DNA from: CAYRVX01 sp964642165
GTDB taxonomy: Bacteria > Planctomycetota > Phycisphaerae > SM23-33
Length of the DNA: 41,565 nucleotides
Direction: 5' to 3'
NCBI GenBank assembly: GCA_964642165.1
Contig: CAZXOC010000024.1
Location: 1-41,565 of the forward strand
This document shows, one piece after another, positions 13,813 to 22,134 of the stretch (position 1 is the stretch's first letter; every line of letters starts with the position of its first letter). Below the pieces are notes generated by a model. The model made no database searches. It was not told where the DNA came from and worked only from the letters and a program-made list of their open reading frames with translations. The position numbers and the translations under genes were made by a program.

Positions 13813-15189
13813 ATGAACCAACGATGGCGCGCGGGCACCGTGGTGTGGGCGGCCCTGGCGGGGGCGATGGCTGCCGCGCCCGCCCGAGCAGCCGGAAAGG
13901 TCGCTGCCGGCGAGGAGAAGGGACCAAGCGCCGGACAGGCCGGGGACGACCCCCACCGGCTGACGCCCTGGCTGTCGCTGGGGGGCGACCTTCGTCTGCG
14001 GGCAATCCGCGAACGGGCCAGGAAGCTGGACAAGAACAACAGGGGCGACGACCGGTTCTGGCAGCGGTATCGCGGCCGGGTGTGGGCGAAGGCCGAGCCG
14101 TTCGAGGGCGTCGAGCTGAACCTGCGGGTCGTGACCGAGCCGCGGTACTACTGCCGACGCGACCTGCCGCATCCGTTGATCAGGGAAGAAGCGCTGTTTG
14201 ATCGGCTGCACCTCAGGTGGGAGAACGTCCTGGGCGTGCCGCTGACGGCTACGATCGGGCGGCAAGACCTGTTCCTGGGCGCCGGGTGGCTTGTGCGGGA
14301 AGGCACGCCGATGGACGGCAGTCGGACGATGTTCTTCGATGCGATCCGCTTCACGTACAAGTGGCAAGAGGCCGACACGACGGCCGATCTCATCTGGATC
14401 GACGATCACGCCAACAGCAGCGAATGGATCCGGCCCTTCAACGACCGGGACGTCGATCTCGCCGAGCAGGACGAGCAGGGGGCCATTCTCTACGTCTCCA
14501 ACGCGTCGCTGAAGAAGACCCGCCTTGACGGCTACTTCATCTACAAGCGGGACCACAACCGCAGCACGCGCAACAACGGCAGTGAGGGCGACATCTACAC
14601 CTTCGGCGCGGTGGCCGAGGGCGAGTTGGGCGGCGGGTGGGCGTATCGCGTCGAGGTCGCGCCGCAGTTCGGCCACAAGAACGGCAGGAACCTGTGCGCG
14701 TTCGGTTCGATCAACCGGCTCAGCTATCGCTTCAACGACTCGATGGACAACCGGCTTCACTTGGGCTACGAGTACCTTTCGGGCGACGACGATTCGGGCA
14801 GGCATTTCGACAAGCTCTGGGGGCGCGAGGCCCAATGGAGCGATCTGTACAACGGCGCGATCGATTCGCTTGACGGGCGGGACTTTGACAGCTCCAACCT
14901 GCACCGGCCGAACCTCACCTGGGAATTCCGCCCGGTGAAGGACGTGCAGATCATCACGGATTATTCCCTGCTGTTTGCCGATCAGAACACGTCTGCGGGC
15001 GGCAGACGGGGCCTGAGTCGGCACGGCTGCTTCCGCGGGCAACTGCTGAAGGTACAGGTCAAGCACAAGCTCAACGAGCACGTGCACCATCGCCTCACGG
15101 GCGAGGTCTTCTTCCCCGGCGACTTCTACACCAGCGCCCGCAACGACGTCGCGACCTTTCTTCGCTACGGGATCGTGCTCGGCTGGTAG
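13813..15189 (+). CDS. AlgE-like (alginate-export domain) outer-membrane beta-barrel protein
   Basis: 458 residues. A signal peptide (V-V-W-A-A-L-A-G-A-M-A-A-A-P-A-R-A-A) is followed by a short linker. An all-beta body of alternating aromatic/polar strands begins with L-S-L-G-G-D-L-R-L-R. The segment R-Q-D-L-F-L-G-A-G-W-L-V-R-E-G-T-P and the later D-G-Y-F-I-Y-K and L-H-L-G-Y-E-Y-L-S-G-D-D-D strands fit the alginate-export family (PF13372). The last residue is Trp (Y-G-I-V-L-G-W), as barrel-assembly signals require an aromatic end. Transcribed with the haem membrane protein 12 nt upstream. It may be a substrate-specific porin; alginate itself is not implied. Confidence 0.75.
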   Translation: MNQRWRAGTVVWAALAGAMAAAPARAAGKVAAGEEKGPSAGQAGDDPHRLTPWLSLGGDLRLRAIRERARKLDKNNRGDDRFWQRYRGRVWAKAEPFEGVELNLRVVTEPRYYCRRDLPHPLIREEALFDRLHLRWENVLGVPLTATIGRQDLFLGAGWLVREGTPMDGSRTMFFDAIRFTYKWQEADTTADLIWIDDHANSSEWIRPFNDRDVDLAEQDEQGAILYVSNASLKKTRLDGYFIYKRDHNRSTRNNGSEGDIYTFGAVAEGELGGGWAYRVEVAPQFGHKNGRNLCAFGSINRLSYRFNDSMDNRLHLGYEYLSGDDDSGRHFDKLWGREAQWSDLYNGAIDSLDGRDFDSSNLHRPNLTWEFRPVKDVQIITDYSLLFADQNTSAGGRRGLSRHGCFRGQLLKVQVKHKLNEHVHHRLTGEVFFPGDFYTSARNDVATFLRYGIVLGW

Positions 15190-15207
15190 GTCCCCACGGT
15201 CCTCCGC

Positions 15208-15298
15208 CCGCGGCCTGCTGCGCACGGCCGATAAGGCCCCGGGTGCGGCGAAGGCCGCCGGCAAGAACGCCGTCCACCTCGTCGGAGGCGGCGCATAG
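15208..15298 (+). pseudogene. Diguanylate cyclase 3'-end fragment (right copy of direct repeat)
   Basis: Thirty codons in frame to a TAG at 15296-15298 encode R-G-L-L-R-T-A-D-K-A, then A-A-K-A-A-G-K-N-A-V-H-L-V-G. This is the C-terminal end of a GGDEF domain, almost the same as the end of the complete gene at 11598-12821. No GGDEF sequence precedes it; the barrel gene ends 19 bp upstream. It is either the stump of a second, deleted cyclase or the far side of a duplication made when the intervening cassette arrived. Confidence 0.8.
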
Positions 15299-15303
15299 GG
15301 AAA

Positions 15304-15331
15304 CGGCCGCCCGCGGAGTGGCGGACGGCCG
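15304..15331 (-). terminator. Hairpin between convergent barrel genes
   Basis: CGGCCGCCCGC (15304-15314) pairs with GCGGACGGCCG (15321-15331) with one mismatch and a 6-nt loop. On the minus strand it is followed by TTT, so it could end the porin transcript that stops at 15379. Confidence 0.45.
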
Positions 15332-15378
15332 CATTGCTGCCCGATGGGGCGATGCCCGGGGCTCGTGCCCCGCAGGCG

Positions 15379-16731
15379 TTAGAACTTCCAGACCAGGTCC
15401 ACCTGGGTGGCCACGTCGAGGTCGTCCTCATACAAGCCGGTGACGGGCTCGGTCAGGTAGACGCCGGCGCGGACCGTGAGGGAGTCGGCCAGGTTGTACT
15501 TCCCGGCCAGGACATGGCCCTTGCGGTTGCTGTGCCCGAAGTCGCTGTCGTTGAGGGCGCCGGGCGTGCAGTTGGCCTCGATGTAGGCGTACTTGTAGGC
15601 CACGGACCAGTCGCCCTTCTTCTTGTTCTGGCCGACCTGGGCGCCGACGGCGAAGCCGTCGCGCTGGTCGGTGTAGCCGAACGCGGTGTCCTCGTCCCCG
15701 CAGTTGTGGACCCAGTCGAAGTAGGCGGCCCACGGCAGGTCGAAGAGCTTCCAGCCGACCTTGTTGGTCAGGTTGATCATGTGGAACTGGCGTGCGGCCA
15801 GGCGGTCGAACGCGTAGGGCGCTCCGGCGTCGGACGTGTTGACCGTGAACGTGTTGTTGCCGTTGGCGGCGCGGTAGCTGACGTCGAAGTGGTCGAAGTC
15901 GTAGTACGTCGCAGCAAACGTCCACTTGACGTCCTCGGTGATCTTCCAGTCCATGCCGACCTGGTAGGTCACGAGGATGACGTCGCGATAGGTGAAGTCG
16001 GCGGTGCCGTCGTTGTCGCGGTCGATCATCGCGCCCGCGGGCGAGATGTAGTCCGAATCCAGGATGAAGTAGCCGGCGTTGACGAACGGCGAGAAGTCGC
16101 CGCACTTGTGCCGGTACTGCGCCCAGACGCCCTCGGGGTTGACGTCGCTGTCCCAGATCAGGTCGGTGTGCACCATCGGCGTGCCGAACTTGCCGCCCAT
16201 GACCGTCAGGCCCGGGACGCTCTTCGGCTCCCACTTGGCGTACACGCGGTCGATCAGGATCGTCTTGCGGTTGAAGTGGTCGGTGAAGGTCTGGTTCGTG
16301 CTCGTCGGGTCGCAGTCCGACCCGCTGGCCAGGCGGAAGCCGACCTCCATCTGGTCGTCCAGCCACTTCTTCGTGAAGCCAAAGCGCAGCCGGAAACGCG
16401 CCCGGTTGCGCTTCTTCTCGCGCTCGGCGAAGCAGTCGTTCTGGTACCGCAGCCGCATGTCGCCGTAGAACTTGAGGTTGTCAAGCCACGTCGGCAGGGC
16501 GGACTGCTTGGCGGCGTCGTCGGCCAGCTCCCGGGCCACCTTGGCCATCTCGGCCTGCATGCCCTCGTCCATCTTGCATTCGAGCTGGTCGATCTGTGCC
16601 TGCTGCGCCTTGAGCGTTGCGTTCAGCTCCGCGATCGTCTTCTGTAGCTCCTCCACGTCGGCCGGCTCGGCCATCGCGGTGGCGCCGCAGAGCAGAACGG
16701 CTCCTAGAACCAGCTTGAGGCATCTTCCCAT
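15379..16731 (-). CDS. Porin with N-terminal coiled coil (putative-porin, OprO/OprP-like group)
   Basis: 450 residues. AAAGGAG lies 8 nt before the ATG at 16731. The signal peptide (L-K-L-V-L-G-A-V-L-L-C-G-A-T-A-M-A) is followed by a heptad coiled coil (about residues 24-55, V-E-E-L-Q-K-T-I-A-E-L-N, then L-K-A-Q-Q-A-Q-I-D-Q-L) that would trimerise or reach the cell wall. A long beta-barrel starts with L-K-F-Y-G-D-M-R-L-R-Y and ends in V-D-L-V-W-K-F, with a terminal Phe. Strands such as D-Q-M-E-V-G-F-R-L-A-S-G and F-G-T-P-M-V-H-T-D-L-I-W are typical of the putative-porin family. Convergent with the AlgE-like gene. General uptake of small solutes across the outer membrane is likely; selectivity cannot be read. 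Confidence 0.8.
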   Translation of the reverse strand: MGRCLKLVLGAVLLCGATAMAEPADVEELQKTIAELNATLKAQQAQIDQLECKMDEGMQAEMAKVARELADDAAKQSALPTWLDNLKFYGDMRLRYQNDCFAEREKKRNRARFRLRFGFTKKWLDDQMEVGFRLASGSDCDPTSTNQTFTDHFNRKTILIDRVYAKWEPKSVPGLTVMGGKFGTPMVHTDLIWDSDVNPEGVWAQYRHKCGDFSPFVNAGYFILDSDYISPAGAMIDRDNDGTADFTYRDVILVTYQVGMDWKITEDVKWTFAATYYDFDHFDVSYRAANGNNTFTVNTSDAGAPYAFDRLAARQFHMINLTNKVGWKLFDLPWAAYFDWVHNCGDEDTAFGYTDQRDGFAVGAQVGQNKKKGDWSVAYKYAYIEANCTPGALNDSDFGHSNRKGHVLAGKYNLADSLTVRAGVYLTEPVTGLYEDDLDVATQVDLVWKF

Positions 16732-17312
16732 TGGGATACTCCTTTCCCGTTGGATCGGGGGTTCCACGTTCCGTGTGCGCGGATCGCGCCGTGCCGCCCG
16801 GGCCGGACCGTCGCGGGGAAAGCCCGTCAGGGGACACTTCCCCGCCCGACTCGGGGGCACTCGTTCCATCTGAGGCCCGACGCCGTGGTCTGCGTTCATG
16901 GTTGTCCCAGCGCGGCCGAGGTCGCTGTCCTCGTCCATGGCGCCGAACTGCCCGGCGGTCGCGCGGAGACATCGCCGCCTGCCAGCAATCCGGCTCGGTT
17001 CATCTTGCACGCCCGTTCGCCGGTCCCTCGGCGAACGCCGGTGCCGGTATGCGCCCCCTGACTGGGAAGCTTTGTGCGGCGCCGCCGCAACGCAACGCGG
17101 CGCGGCGCGGCGCTGACCCCCTATCGGCGGAACGGCTCGGAAAAGTCCACCGAAAGTCCGCCGGCTCGACGCGCCCGGCCAGCGCCGGCCGGCGGCCGGG
17201 GCCCGCGACGCGCTTGACTTGCGAGCCGTGCTGCGATAGCCGTGGGCGCGGGACATCGCGTCGAACGGCTCGGCCGCTCGCACGGTCTGCGCCAGCACAA
17301 GGAGAACCGCAC
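16732..17312. other. Intergenic region between divergent porin and Gfo/Idh genes
   Basis: About 580 bp, very GC-rich, no gene-like ORF. It must hold promoters for both directions. The best plus-strand candidate is TTGACT at 17214-17219 with a poor GATAGC at 17235-17240 (15-nt spacer). Several GCCGGCC-type palindromes at 17177-17205 may form hairpins. Nothing else recognised. Confidence 0.4.
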
Positions 17313-18623
17313 ATGAAGGCCAACGGGAAGGTATCCAGACGGGACTTCGTCAAGGGCGCCGTCGCCGCCGGGGCGACGATCGGCGCGTTCCACGTCGTGG
17401 GCGCCTCGGCCAAGGCGCAAGGCCGGACCGTCAAGGTCGGGCTGATCGGCTGCGGCGGACGAGGCAACGGGGCGCTGCGCTCCAACGTCGAGGCCGCCAA
17501 AACGCTCGGCGTCGACCTGAAGGTCGTCGCGATGGCCGACTACTTCAAGGACCGCGCCGAGCGCGCCGGCCAACGCTACGGCGTGCCCAAGGATCGCTGC
17601 TTCGGCGGCGCCGACGCCTACAAGAAGTTCCTGGCCACCGACGTCGAGCTCATGCTCGAGGCGACCGCCCCGCTGTTCCGCCCGCTGCACCTGGAGGCCG
17701 CCATCCAGGCCGGAAAGCACGTCTTCATCGAGAAGCCCGTCGCCGTGGACCCGCCCGGCTGCCGGAGGGTCATCGCCGCCGGCGAGCTGGCCAAGAAGAA
17801 GGGCCTCGTGATCGTCTCCGGCACGGAGATGCGCCACCAGAAGCGCTTCGTCGAGACGCACCAGGCCGTCGCCGTCGAGAAGGCCCTCGGGCGCCTCATC
17901 GCCGGGCGGATCGCCTTCTGCGCGGGGCACTTCTTCCGGCGCGAGCCGATCCGCCCGACCAAGCCCGCCGACCTGATCGCCTCGTGGCAGAACTGGCAGG
18001 CCCTCTCCGGCGACCACCTCGTCGAGCAGCACGTGCACAACATCGACATCGCCAACTGGTTCGCGGGCCACCCGCCGGTCAGCGCGGTGGGCTTCGGCGG
18101 GCGGGCCAGGCGACCCGCCGGCGACATGTACGACTTCTTCAGCATCGACTACGACTACGGCGACGGCGTCCACGTCCACAGCATGTGCCGCCAGGTCAGC
18201 GGCTGCTGGCGATGGGTCGGGCACGACCTGGCCTACGAGAAGGGGCACACCAACGGCTCCGACGGGCCCGCCCCCAAGGCCTCCGTTTGGCCCGCCGACC
18301 TGCCCGAGGCCAAGAGCGGCCACCTCCAGGAGCAGATCAACGTCCTGTACCACGTGCTGAAGGGCAGGCCCACCGACCAGGCGCGGGCCGTCGCCGAGTC
18401 CAGCGCCGCCGCCGTCCTCGGGCGGATCAGCACCTACACCGGCCGGCTCGTCACCTGGAAGGAGATGATGGTCGACGCCAAGGCCAACCCGGGCGTCTAC
18501 AACGAGACCCTCAAGCCGACCGCCGAGGACTTCCAGACCGACCGCTGCCCCATCCCCAAGGAAGGCGTCGTCCCCGTCCCCGGCACGCCCGCGACGCCGA
18601 GGAGACCGCGGCGGAAGACGTAG
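17313..18623 (+). CDS. Gfo/Idh/MocA-family oxidoreductase, Tat-exported
   Basis: 436 residues. The N-terminus is a twin-arginine signal (S-R-R-D-F-V-K-G-A-V-A-A-G-A at residues 8-21). The NAD(P)-binding Rossmann motif is G-L-I-G-C-G-G-R-G-N (43-52). The family's E-K-P signature is at 140-142 and H-x-x-x-x-x-H-V-H-N-I-D with the catalytic-site His lies near 240. Planctomycetota carry many such exported paralogs, several acting as glycoside oxidoreductases that need a tightly held cofactor. AAGGAG eight nt upstream fixes the start. It probably leads an operon with the GH29 enzyme (75 nt downstream), so oxidation of a deoxy- or neutral sugar released by that enzyme is a reasonable guess. Confidence 0.88.
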   Translation: MKANGKVSRRDFVKGAVAAGATIGAFHVVGASAKAQGRTVKVGLIGCGGRGNGALRSNVEAAKTLGVDLKVVAMADYFKDRAERAGQRYGVPKDRCFGGADAYKKFLATDVELMLEATAPLFRPLHLEAAIQAGKHVFIEKPVAVDPPGCRRVIAAGELAKKKGLVIVSGTEMRHQKRFVETHQAVAVEKALGRLIAGRIAFCAGHFFRREPIRPTKPADLIASWQNWQALSGDHLVEQHVHNIDIANWFAGHPPVSAVGFGGRARRPAGDMYDFFSIDYDYGDGVHVHSMCRQVSGCWRWVGHDLAYEKGHTNGSDGPAPKASVWPADLPEAKSGHLQEQINVLYHVLKGRPTDQARAVAESSAAAVLGRISTYTGRLVTWKEMMVDAKANPGVYNETLKPTAEDFQTDRCPIPKEGVVPVPGTPATPRRPRRKT

Positions 18624-18646
18624 GGCGCGCAGGCCTGCCGGCAAAG

Positions 18647-18675
18647 GGACTCCCGAGACGGGGCCCCGTCAGTCC
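18647..18675 (+). other. Hairpin between the Gfo/Idh and GH29 genes
   Basis: GGACT (18647-18651) pairs with AGTCC (18671-18675) around an inner perfect GACGGGG/CCCCGTC palindrome. No U-run follows. It overlaps the region just before the ribosome-binding site of the next gene, so it may affect mRNA processing or translation. Confidence 0.35.
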
Positions 18676-18698
18676 GGGAAGGAAGGAACGACAGCGTC

Positions 18699-20123
18699 AT
18701 GGGCGCGTTGACGAGGCGGGAGATGCTGCGGTCGGTGGCGGCGGGGGCGGCCGCGTGCGCTGCGGGGGGCGGGGCGGCGCTGGCCGAGGGAGCAGGCGTG
18801 AAGGACACGGACACGGCGCTGCCGCGGCCGACGGCGGCGCAGGTCGTGTGGCAGGAGTGTGAGGTGGGGCTGATCTACCACTTCGACCTGCCGATCGCCG
18901 CGGGCGTCTTCGCGGGCAACAACACCGTCCGCAAGAGACTGGACCCCAAGCTCTACAACCCCAGGAAGCTGGACACCGACCAGTGGCTGGAGGCGGCCAA
19001 GGCGGCCGGGGCGAGGTACGCCATCTTCACGGCCACGCACTTCAACGGCTTCATGCAGTGGCAGAGCGACCTGTACCCCTACGGCGTCCGGCAGGCCGCC
19101 TGGCGCGGCGGCAAGGGCGACGTGGTCGCCGGCTTCGTCGAGTCCTGCCGCCGGTGCGGCATCCGCCCGGGCATCTACTTCAGCACGCACCGCAACGTCC
19201 ACTGGACCGTGTGGGGGCATTACGTCCAGTGGGGCAAGGGGCGCGGCACGGAAGAGCAGACCGCCTTCAACCGCGTCGCCGAGAAGATGACCGCCGAGCT
19301 GTGCTCGCGCTACGGTCCGCTGGTGCAGATCTGGTACGACGCGGGGGTCAAGACGCCCGCCGAGGGCGGACCCGACGTGCTGCCGATCTTCGAGAAGCAC
19401 CAGCCCAAGTCCGTCTTCTATCACAACAAGCAGCGCAGCGACCACCGGTGGATCGGCAACGAGCAGGGCCGGGCGGGCTACCCCTGCTGGGCGACGATGC
19501 CCTACCGCAAGGGCGAGCTGTCGCACAACGCAAAGCGCTGGCGCCCGCTGCTGGCCCGCGGCGACCCGGACGGGGGGGCCTGGTCGCCCGGCATGGTGGA
19601 CGTGCCCCTGCGCGGCGCCAACCGCGTGCACAACTGGTTCTGGCGCCCGGGGCAGGACCGCGGCGTGTACTCCAAGGACGCACTCGTCCAGATGTACTAC
19701 AACTCGGTCGGCCGCAACTGCAACCTCATCCTCGGCGAGGTCGTCACGTCGGAAGGGCTCGTGCCGGAGTGCGACATCCGGCGCCTGGCGGAGTTCGGCA
19801 AGGAGATCCGCTCGCGGTTCGCCCGCCCCGTGGCTGAGACGAAGGGCGACGGCAAGGAGGTGGTCCTGGCCCTGCCGGCCGGGCGGCGGATCGACCACGT
19901 GATGATCATGGAGGACATCGCCCGCGGCGAGCGGGTGCGGGCCTACGAGGTCGAGGGCCTGGGGGCGGGCGGCGAGTGGCGGCGGCTCTGCGCCGGCGAA
20001 TCGGTCGGCCACAAGCGGATCCAGCCGTTCGCGGCGGCGGAGGTGGCGAAGGTGCGCTTCCGCGCGACGAAGGCCGCCGCGACCCCGAAGATCTCGAAGC
20101 TGGCCGTCTTCCGCGTCGGGTAG
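18699..20123 (+). CDS. GH29 alpha-L-fucosidase-like glycoside hydrolase, Tat-exported
   Basis: 474 residues. It begins with a Tat-type signal (T-R-R-E-M-L-R-S-V-A-A-G-A-A). The barrel contains G-L-I-Y-H-F-D, a L-D-P-K-x-Y-N-P-x-x-L-D-x-x-Q-W-L-E-A-A-K segment, A-I-F-T-A-T-H-F-N-G-F, and G-I-Y-F-S-T-H, all in the order seen in GH29. The predicted nucleophile is D214 in L-V-Q-I-W-Y-D-A-G (W-F-D-G in standard fucosidases). The C-terminal beta domain (V-R-A-Y-E-V-E-G, then K-I-S-K-L-A-V-F-R) also matches. The retained nucleophile suggests an active enzyme cutting alpha-L-fucose, or a related sugar, from glycans in the periplasm or at the surface. Confidence 0.82.
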   Translation: MGALTRREMLRSVAAGAAACAAGGGAALAEGAGVKDTDTALPRPTAAQVVWQECEVGLIYHFDLPIAAGVFAGNNTVRKRLDPKLYNPRKLDTDQWLEAAKAAGARYAIFTATHFNGFMQWQSDLYPYGVRQAAWRGGKGDVVAGFVESCRRCGIRPGIYFSTHRNVHWTVWGHYVQWGKGRGTEEQTAFNRVAEKMTAELCSRYGPLVQIWYDAGVKTPAEGGPDVLPIFEKHQPKSVFYHNKQRSDHRWIGNEQGRAGYPCWATMPYRKGELSHNAKRWRPLLARGDPDGGAWSPGMVDVPLRGANRVHNWFWRPGQDRGVYSKDALVQMYYNSVGRNCNLILGEVVTSEGLVPECDIRRLAEFGKEIRSRFARPVAETKGDGKEVVLALPAGRRIDHVMIMEDIARGERVRAYEVEGLGAGGEWRRLCAGESVGHKRIQPFAAAEVAKVRFRATKAAATPKISKLAVFRVG

Positions 20124-20191
20124 GCTGCCGGGTCGCGGCGGCGCGTCGGGTGGCCTCGATGGGCTCGCCAACAGCAGGAAAGGGACCCGTC

Positions 20192-20986
20192 ATGAAGGCA
20201 AGCCGCAAGCGAGTGGCGGCGATTGGCTGCGTCCTGGTCATGGCCCTGGGCGCAGGCTGTCGCCCTGCGGGGGAGACACCGCCGCAGGCGACACGCCCGG
20301 CGGCGCAGGCCGAACCGCCAGCCGCCTCGAGGCCATCCGACGGCAGCCCCGCCGCCGCAGCGGATCCGCACTGGCCCCGGGTCCGTGAAGGCCACCACGT
20401 CACGTGGGTGGACCGGGTATGGAACACGCGGAAACGGGCCGCGATCTGGCAGGCAGGCGGCGTCGGAACGCTCGGGCAGCGCAACGGCACGGGCACGTAT
20501 CTCGGGGAGGATAGGGTCAACGCCGGCACCGTCGAGCTCGACGTGAAGTTCGACGCGGGCTACCTCGCGCCCAAGGGCGGCGGGAAGCACTTCCTGGAGA
20601 TCATGAGCTGGGTGGCTGACCGGGGCGATCGCGAAGCCATCGGGGCGCAGCCCTGGTCCCGGATCGAGCTGGCGAACCTCGGCGACCGGCCGCGGTGCAT
20701 CGTCTGGAACTATGGTCCGCACTTCCGCGGACGGGCGACGAAGATCTTCTCGATCGGCCCGGCCTTCAAGCCGGACCGTTGGTACCACGTCCGGTTCGAC
20801 TGGTCGTACCGCGAGCCCAGCGGACGGATCGAGATACGCATCGACGACCGCTCCTACGCGGGTTCGTTTGAGCTCGTCACCAAGACGGTGGGCCCGGGGC
20901 GTTTTTTCCTGTTCGGGCACGTCGAGACGACGCACCCGCAGGGCCGCATGCACTTCCGGAACTTCAAGGCGGGGGCGGCGAGGTGA
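20192..20986 (+). CDS. Lipoprotein with LamG/concanavalin-like beta-sandwich
   Basis: 264 residues. AAAGGGA before the ATG at 20192 and the lipobox L-G-A-G-C (residues 19-23) set the start. A Pro/Ala/Gln-rich linker (residues 24-60) carries the domain away from the membrane. The remaining about 200 residues are beta-rich (T-V-E-L-D-V-K-F-D, then W-Y-H-V-R-F-D-W-S-Y-R, then G-R-I-E-I-R-I-D-D-R-S-Y) as in LamG/concanavalin-like carbohydrate-binding domains. Its neighbours suggest a surface glycan-binding or glycan-lyase-like role; no catalytic motif was seen. The last codons overlap the next gene's GTG start (GTGA). Confidence 0.65.
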   Translation: MKASRKRVAAIGCVLVMALGAGCRPAGETPPQATRPAAQAEPPAASRPSDGSPAAAADPHWPRVREGHHVTWVDRVWNTRKRAAIWQAGGVGTLGQRNGTGTYLGEDRVNAGTVELDVKFDAGYLAPKGGGKHFLEIMSWVADRGDREAIGAQPWSRIELANLGDRPRCIVWNYGPHFRGRATKIFSIGPAFKPDRWYHVRFDWSYREPSGRIEIRIDDRSYAGSFELVTKTVGPGRFFLFGHVETTHPQGRMHFRNFKAGAAR

Positions 20987-22077
20987 TCCCGGCGCCGGCG
21001 AGCGAAGGCGAGACCGAACCGGCGCCGGACGCCCCGGTCCTCCAGCCGGCCCAGCCCGCCCGGGCCTCGGCCGCGACGCCGACGGCCGGACCGGTCGGGA
21101 CGCTGCCGGGGACACGGTGCTGGTTCTGCCAGACCAACCCAGCCGACGCCGGCGCGGCGCTGGAGGTGAAGCTCCACAAGGAGGCCCAGCGCGAGGAGGC
21201 CCTCAAGCTGCCGCGCTGCAAGGTCTGCCGGGGCGTCCACGACGCGGGGGACCGGGGCATCGGCGTCGGCGTGATCGGCGGGGTGGTGCTGAGCCTGCCG
21301 ATCTTCGCAGCCGGGCACGTGTGCTACGGCCTGCTGGCGGCGATCGCCCTGTGCGCCGCGCTGATGCTGGTGGGCTACCTCGTGCGCAAGAACGAGACGG
21401 TCGTGACGGTCGCCTACGCCCTCGCCGGGGCGCTGGCCGCCGCGTTGGTGACGGACTGGCTGCTCCGCGGCGTCTCGCAGGTCGTCGCGGCGATCGTGGC
21501 GGCGCACGTGTTCCTGGGGCTGGCGATCCTGGGGGTGGCGCTGGGCTGCCGACACGGCAGGCGGATCGCCGCGGCGCAGGCGGCGATCTCGACCCGGCCG
21601 CAGCAGGCCGTCGAGGAGCACCCCCTCGTCCAGCAGCGTCTCGCCGGCGGCTGGCAGCTCGGGCCGCTCGAGAAGGACGAAGAGGGCAAGGAGGAGGAAC
21701 AAGCCCAGGCGGAGGCCCGGCCCGCGCGGGTCCGACGCGTTCGGGGCCCGGCCTGGCACGACAGCGCCCACAACCCGGCCCGGCTGTACGCGCCGGAGCC
21801 GCCGAAGCGCTGCCCCGCCTGCGGCACGCTGACCGGCGGGCGGGGCCTGCTGGCGGTGATGGGCTCGGCGGTGTCGGTCTCCTGCGTGGCCTGCGGCGCG
21901 TGGGGCTGCGCCAACTGCTGCCACCACCACAACGCCAAGGGCCGCCCGTCGCAGGCGATCGGCTCCACCAGCTTCCTGACGGGCACCTCGACGGTGTACT
22001 ACAACCTCGACTGGCGGCACAACGCCTGCTGCGGCTGCGGGTACGAGCCGGGGCTGCTGTCGAAACTGCTGCGCTGA
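20983..22077 (+). CDS. Cysteine-rich membrane protein with two zinc-ribbon-like regions
   Basis: 364 residues, function not recognised. The GTG start at 20983 overlaps the lipoprotein stop. Residues 1-45 are Pro/Ala-rich. Then come C-W-F-C and C-K-V-C (a probable four-Cys metal site split by about 30 residues), about four to six transmembrane helices (G-V-G-V-I-G-G-V-V-L-S-L-P-I through about residue 190), an acidic/Gln linker (K-D-E-E-G-K-E-E-E-Q), and a second Cys-rich end (C-P-A-C-G-T-L, C-V-A-C-G-A-W-G-C-A-N-C-C and C-C-G-C-G). It could be a metal- or redox-sensing membrane protein. It closes the probable polysaccharide operon but may be an unrelated passenger. Confidence 0.65.
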   Translation: MIPAPASEGETEPAPDAPVLQPAQPARASAATPTAGPVGTLPGTRCWFCQTNPADAGAALEVKLHKEAQREEALKLPRCKVCRGVHDAGDRGIGVGVIGGVVLSLPIFAAGHVCYGLLAAIALCAALMLVGYLVRKNETVVTVAYALAGALAAALVTDWLLRGVSQVVAAIVAAHVFLGLAILGVALGCRHGRRIAAAQAAISTRPQQAVEEHPLVQQRLAGGWQLGPLEKDEEGKEEEQAQAEARPARVRRVRGPAWHDSAHNPARLYAPEPPKRCPACGTLTGGRGLLAVMGSAVSVSCVACGAWGCANCCHHHNAKGRPSQAIGSTSFLTGTSTVYYNLDWRHNACCGCGYEPGLLSKLLR

Positions 22078-22134
22078 GCCCCGCCGCGCAGCCAGGCGGC
22101 ATGGTGTGCGGCGTCTGCGGGCGGGCGAGACGGC

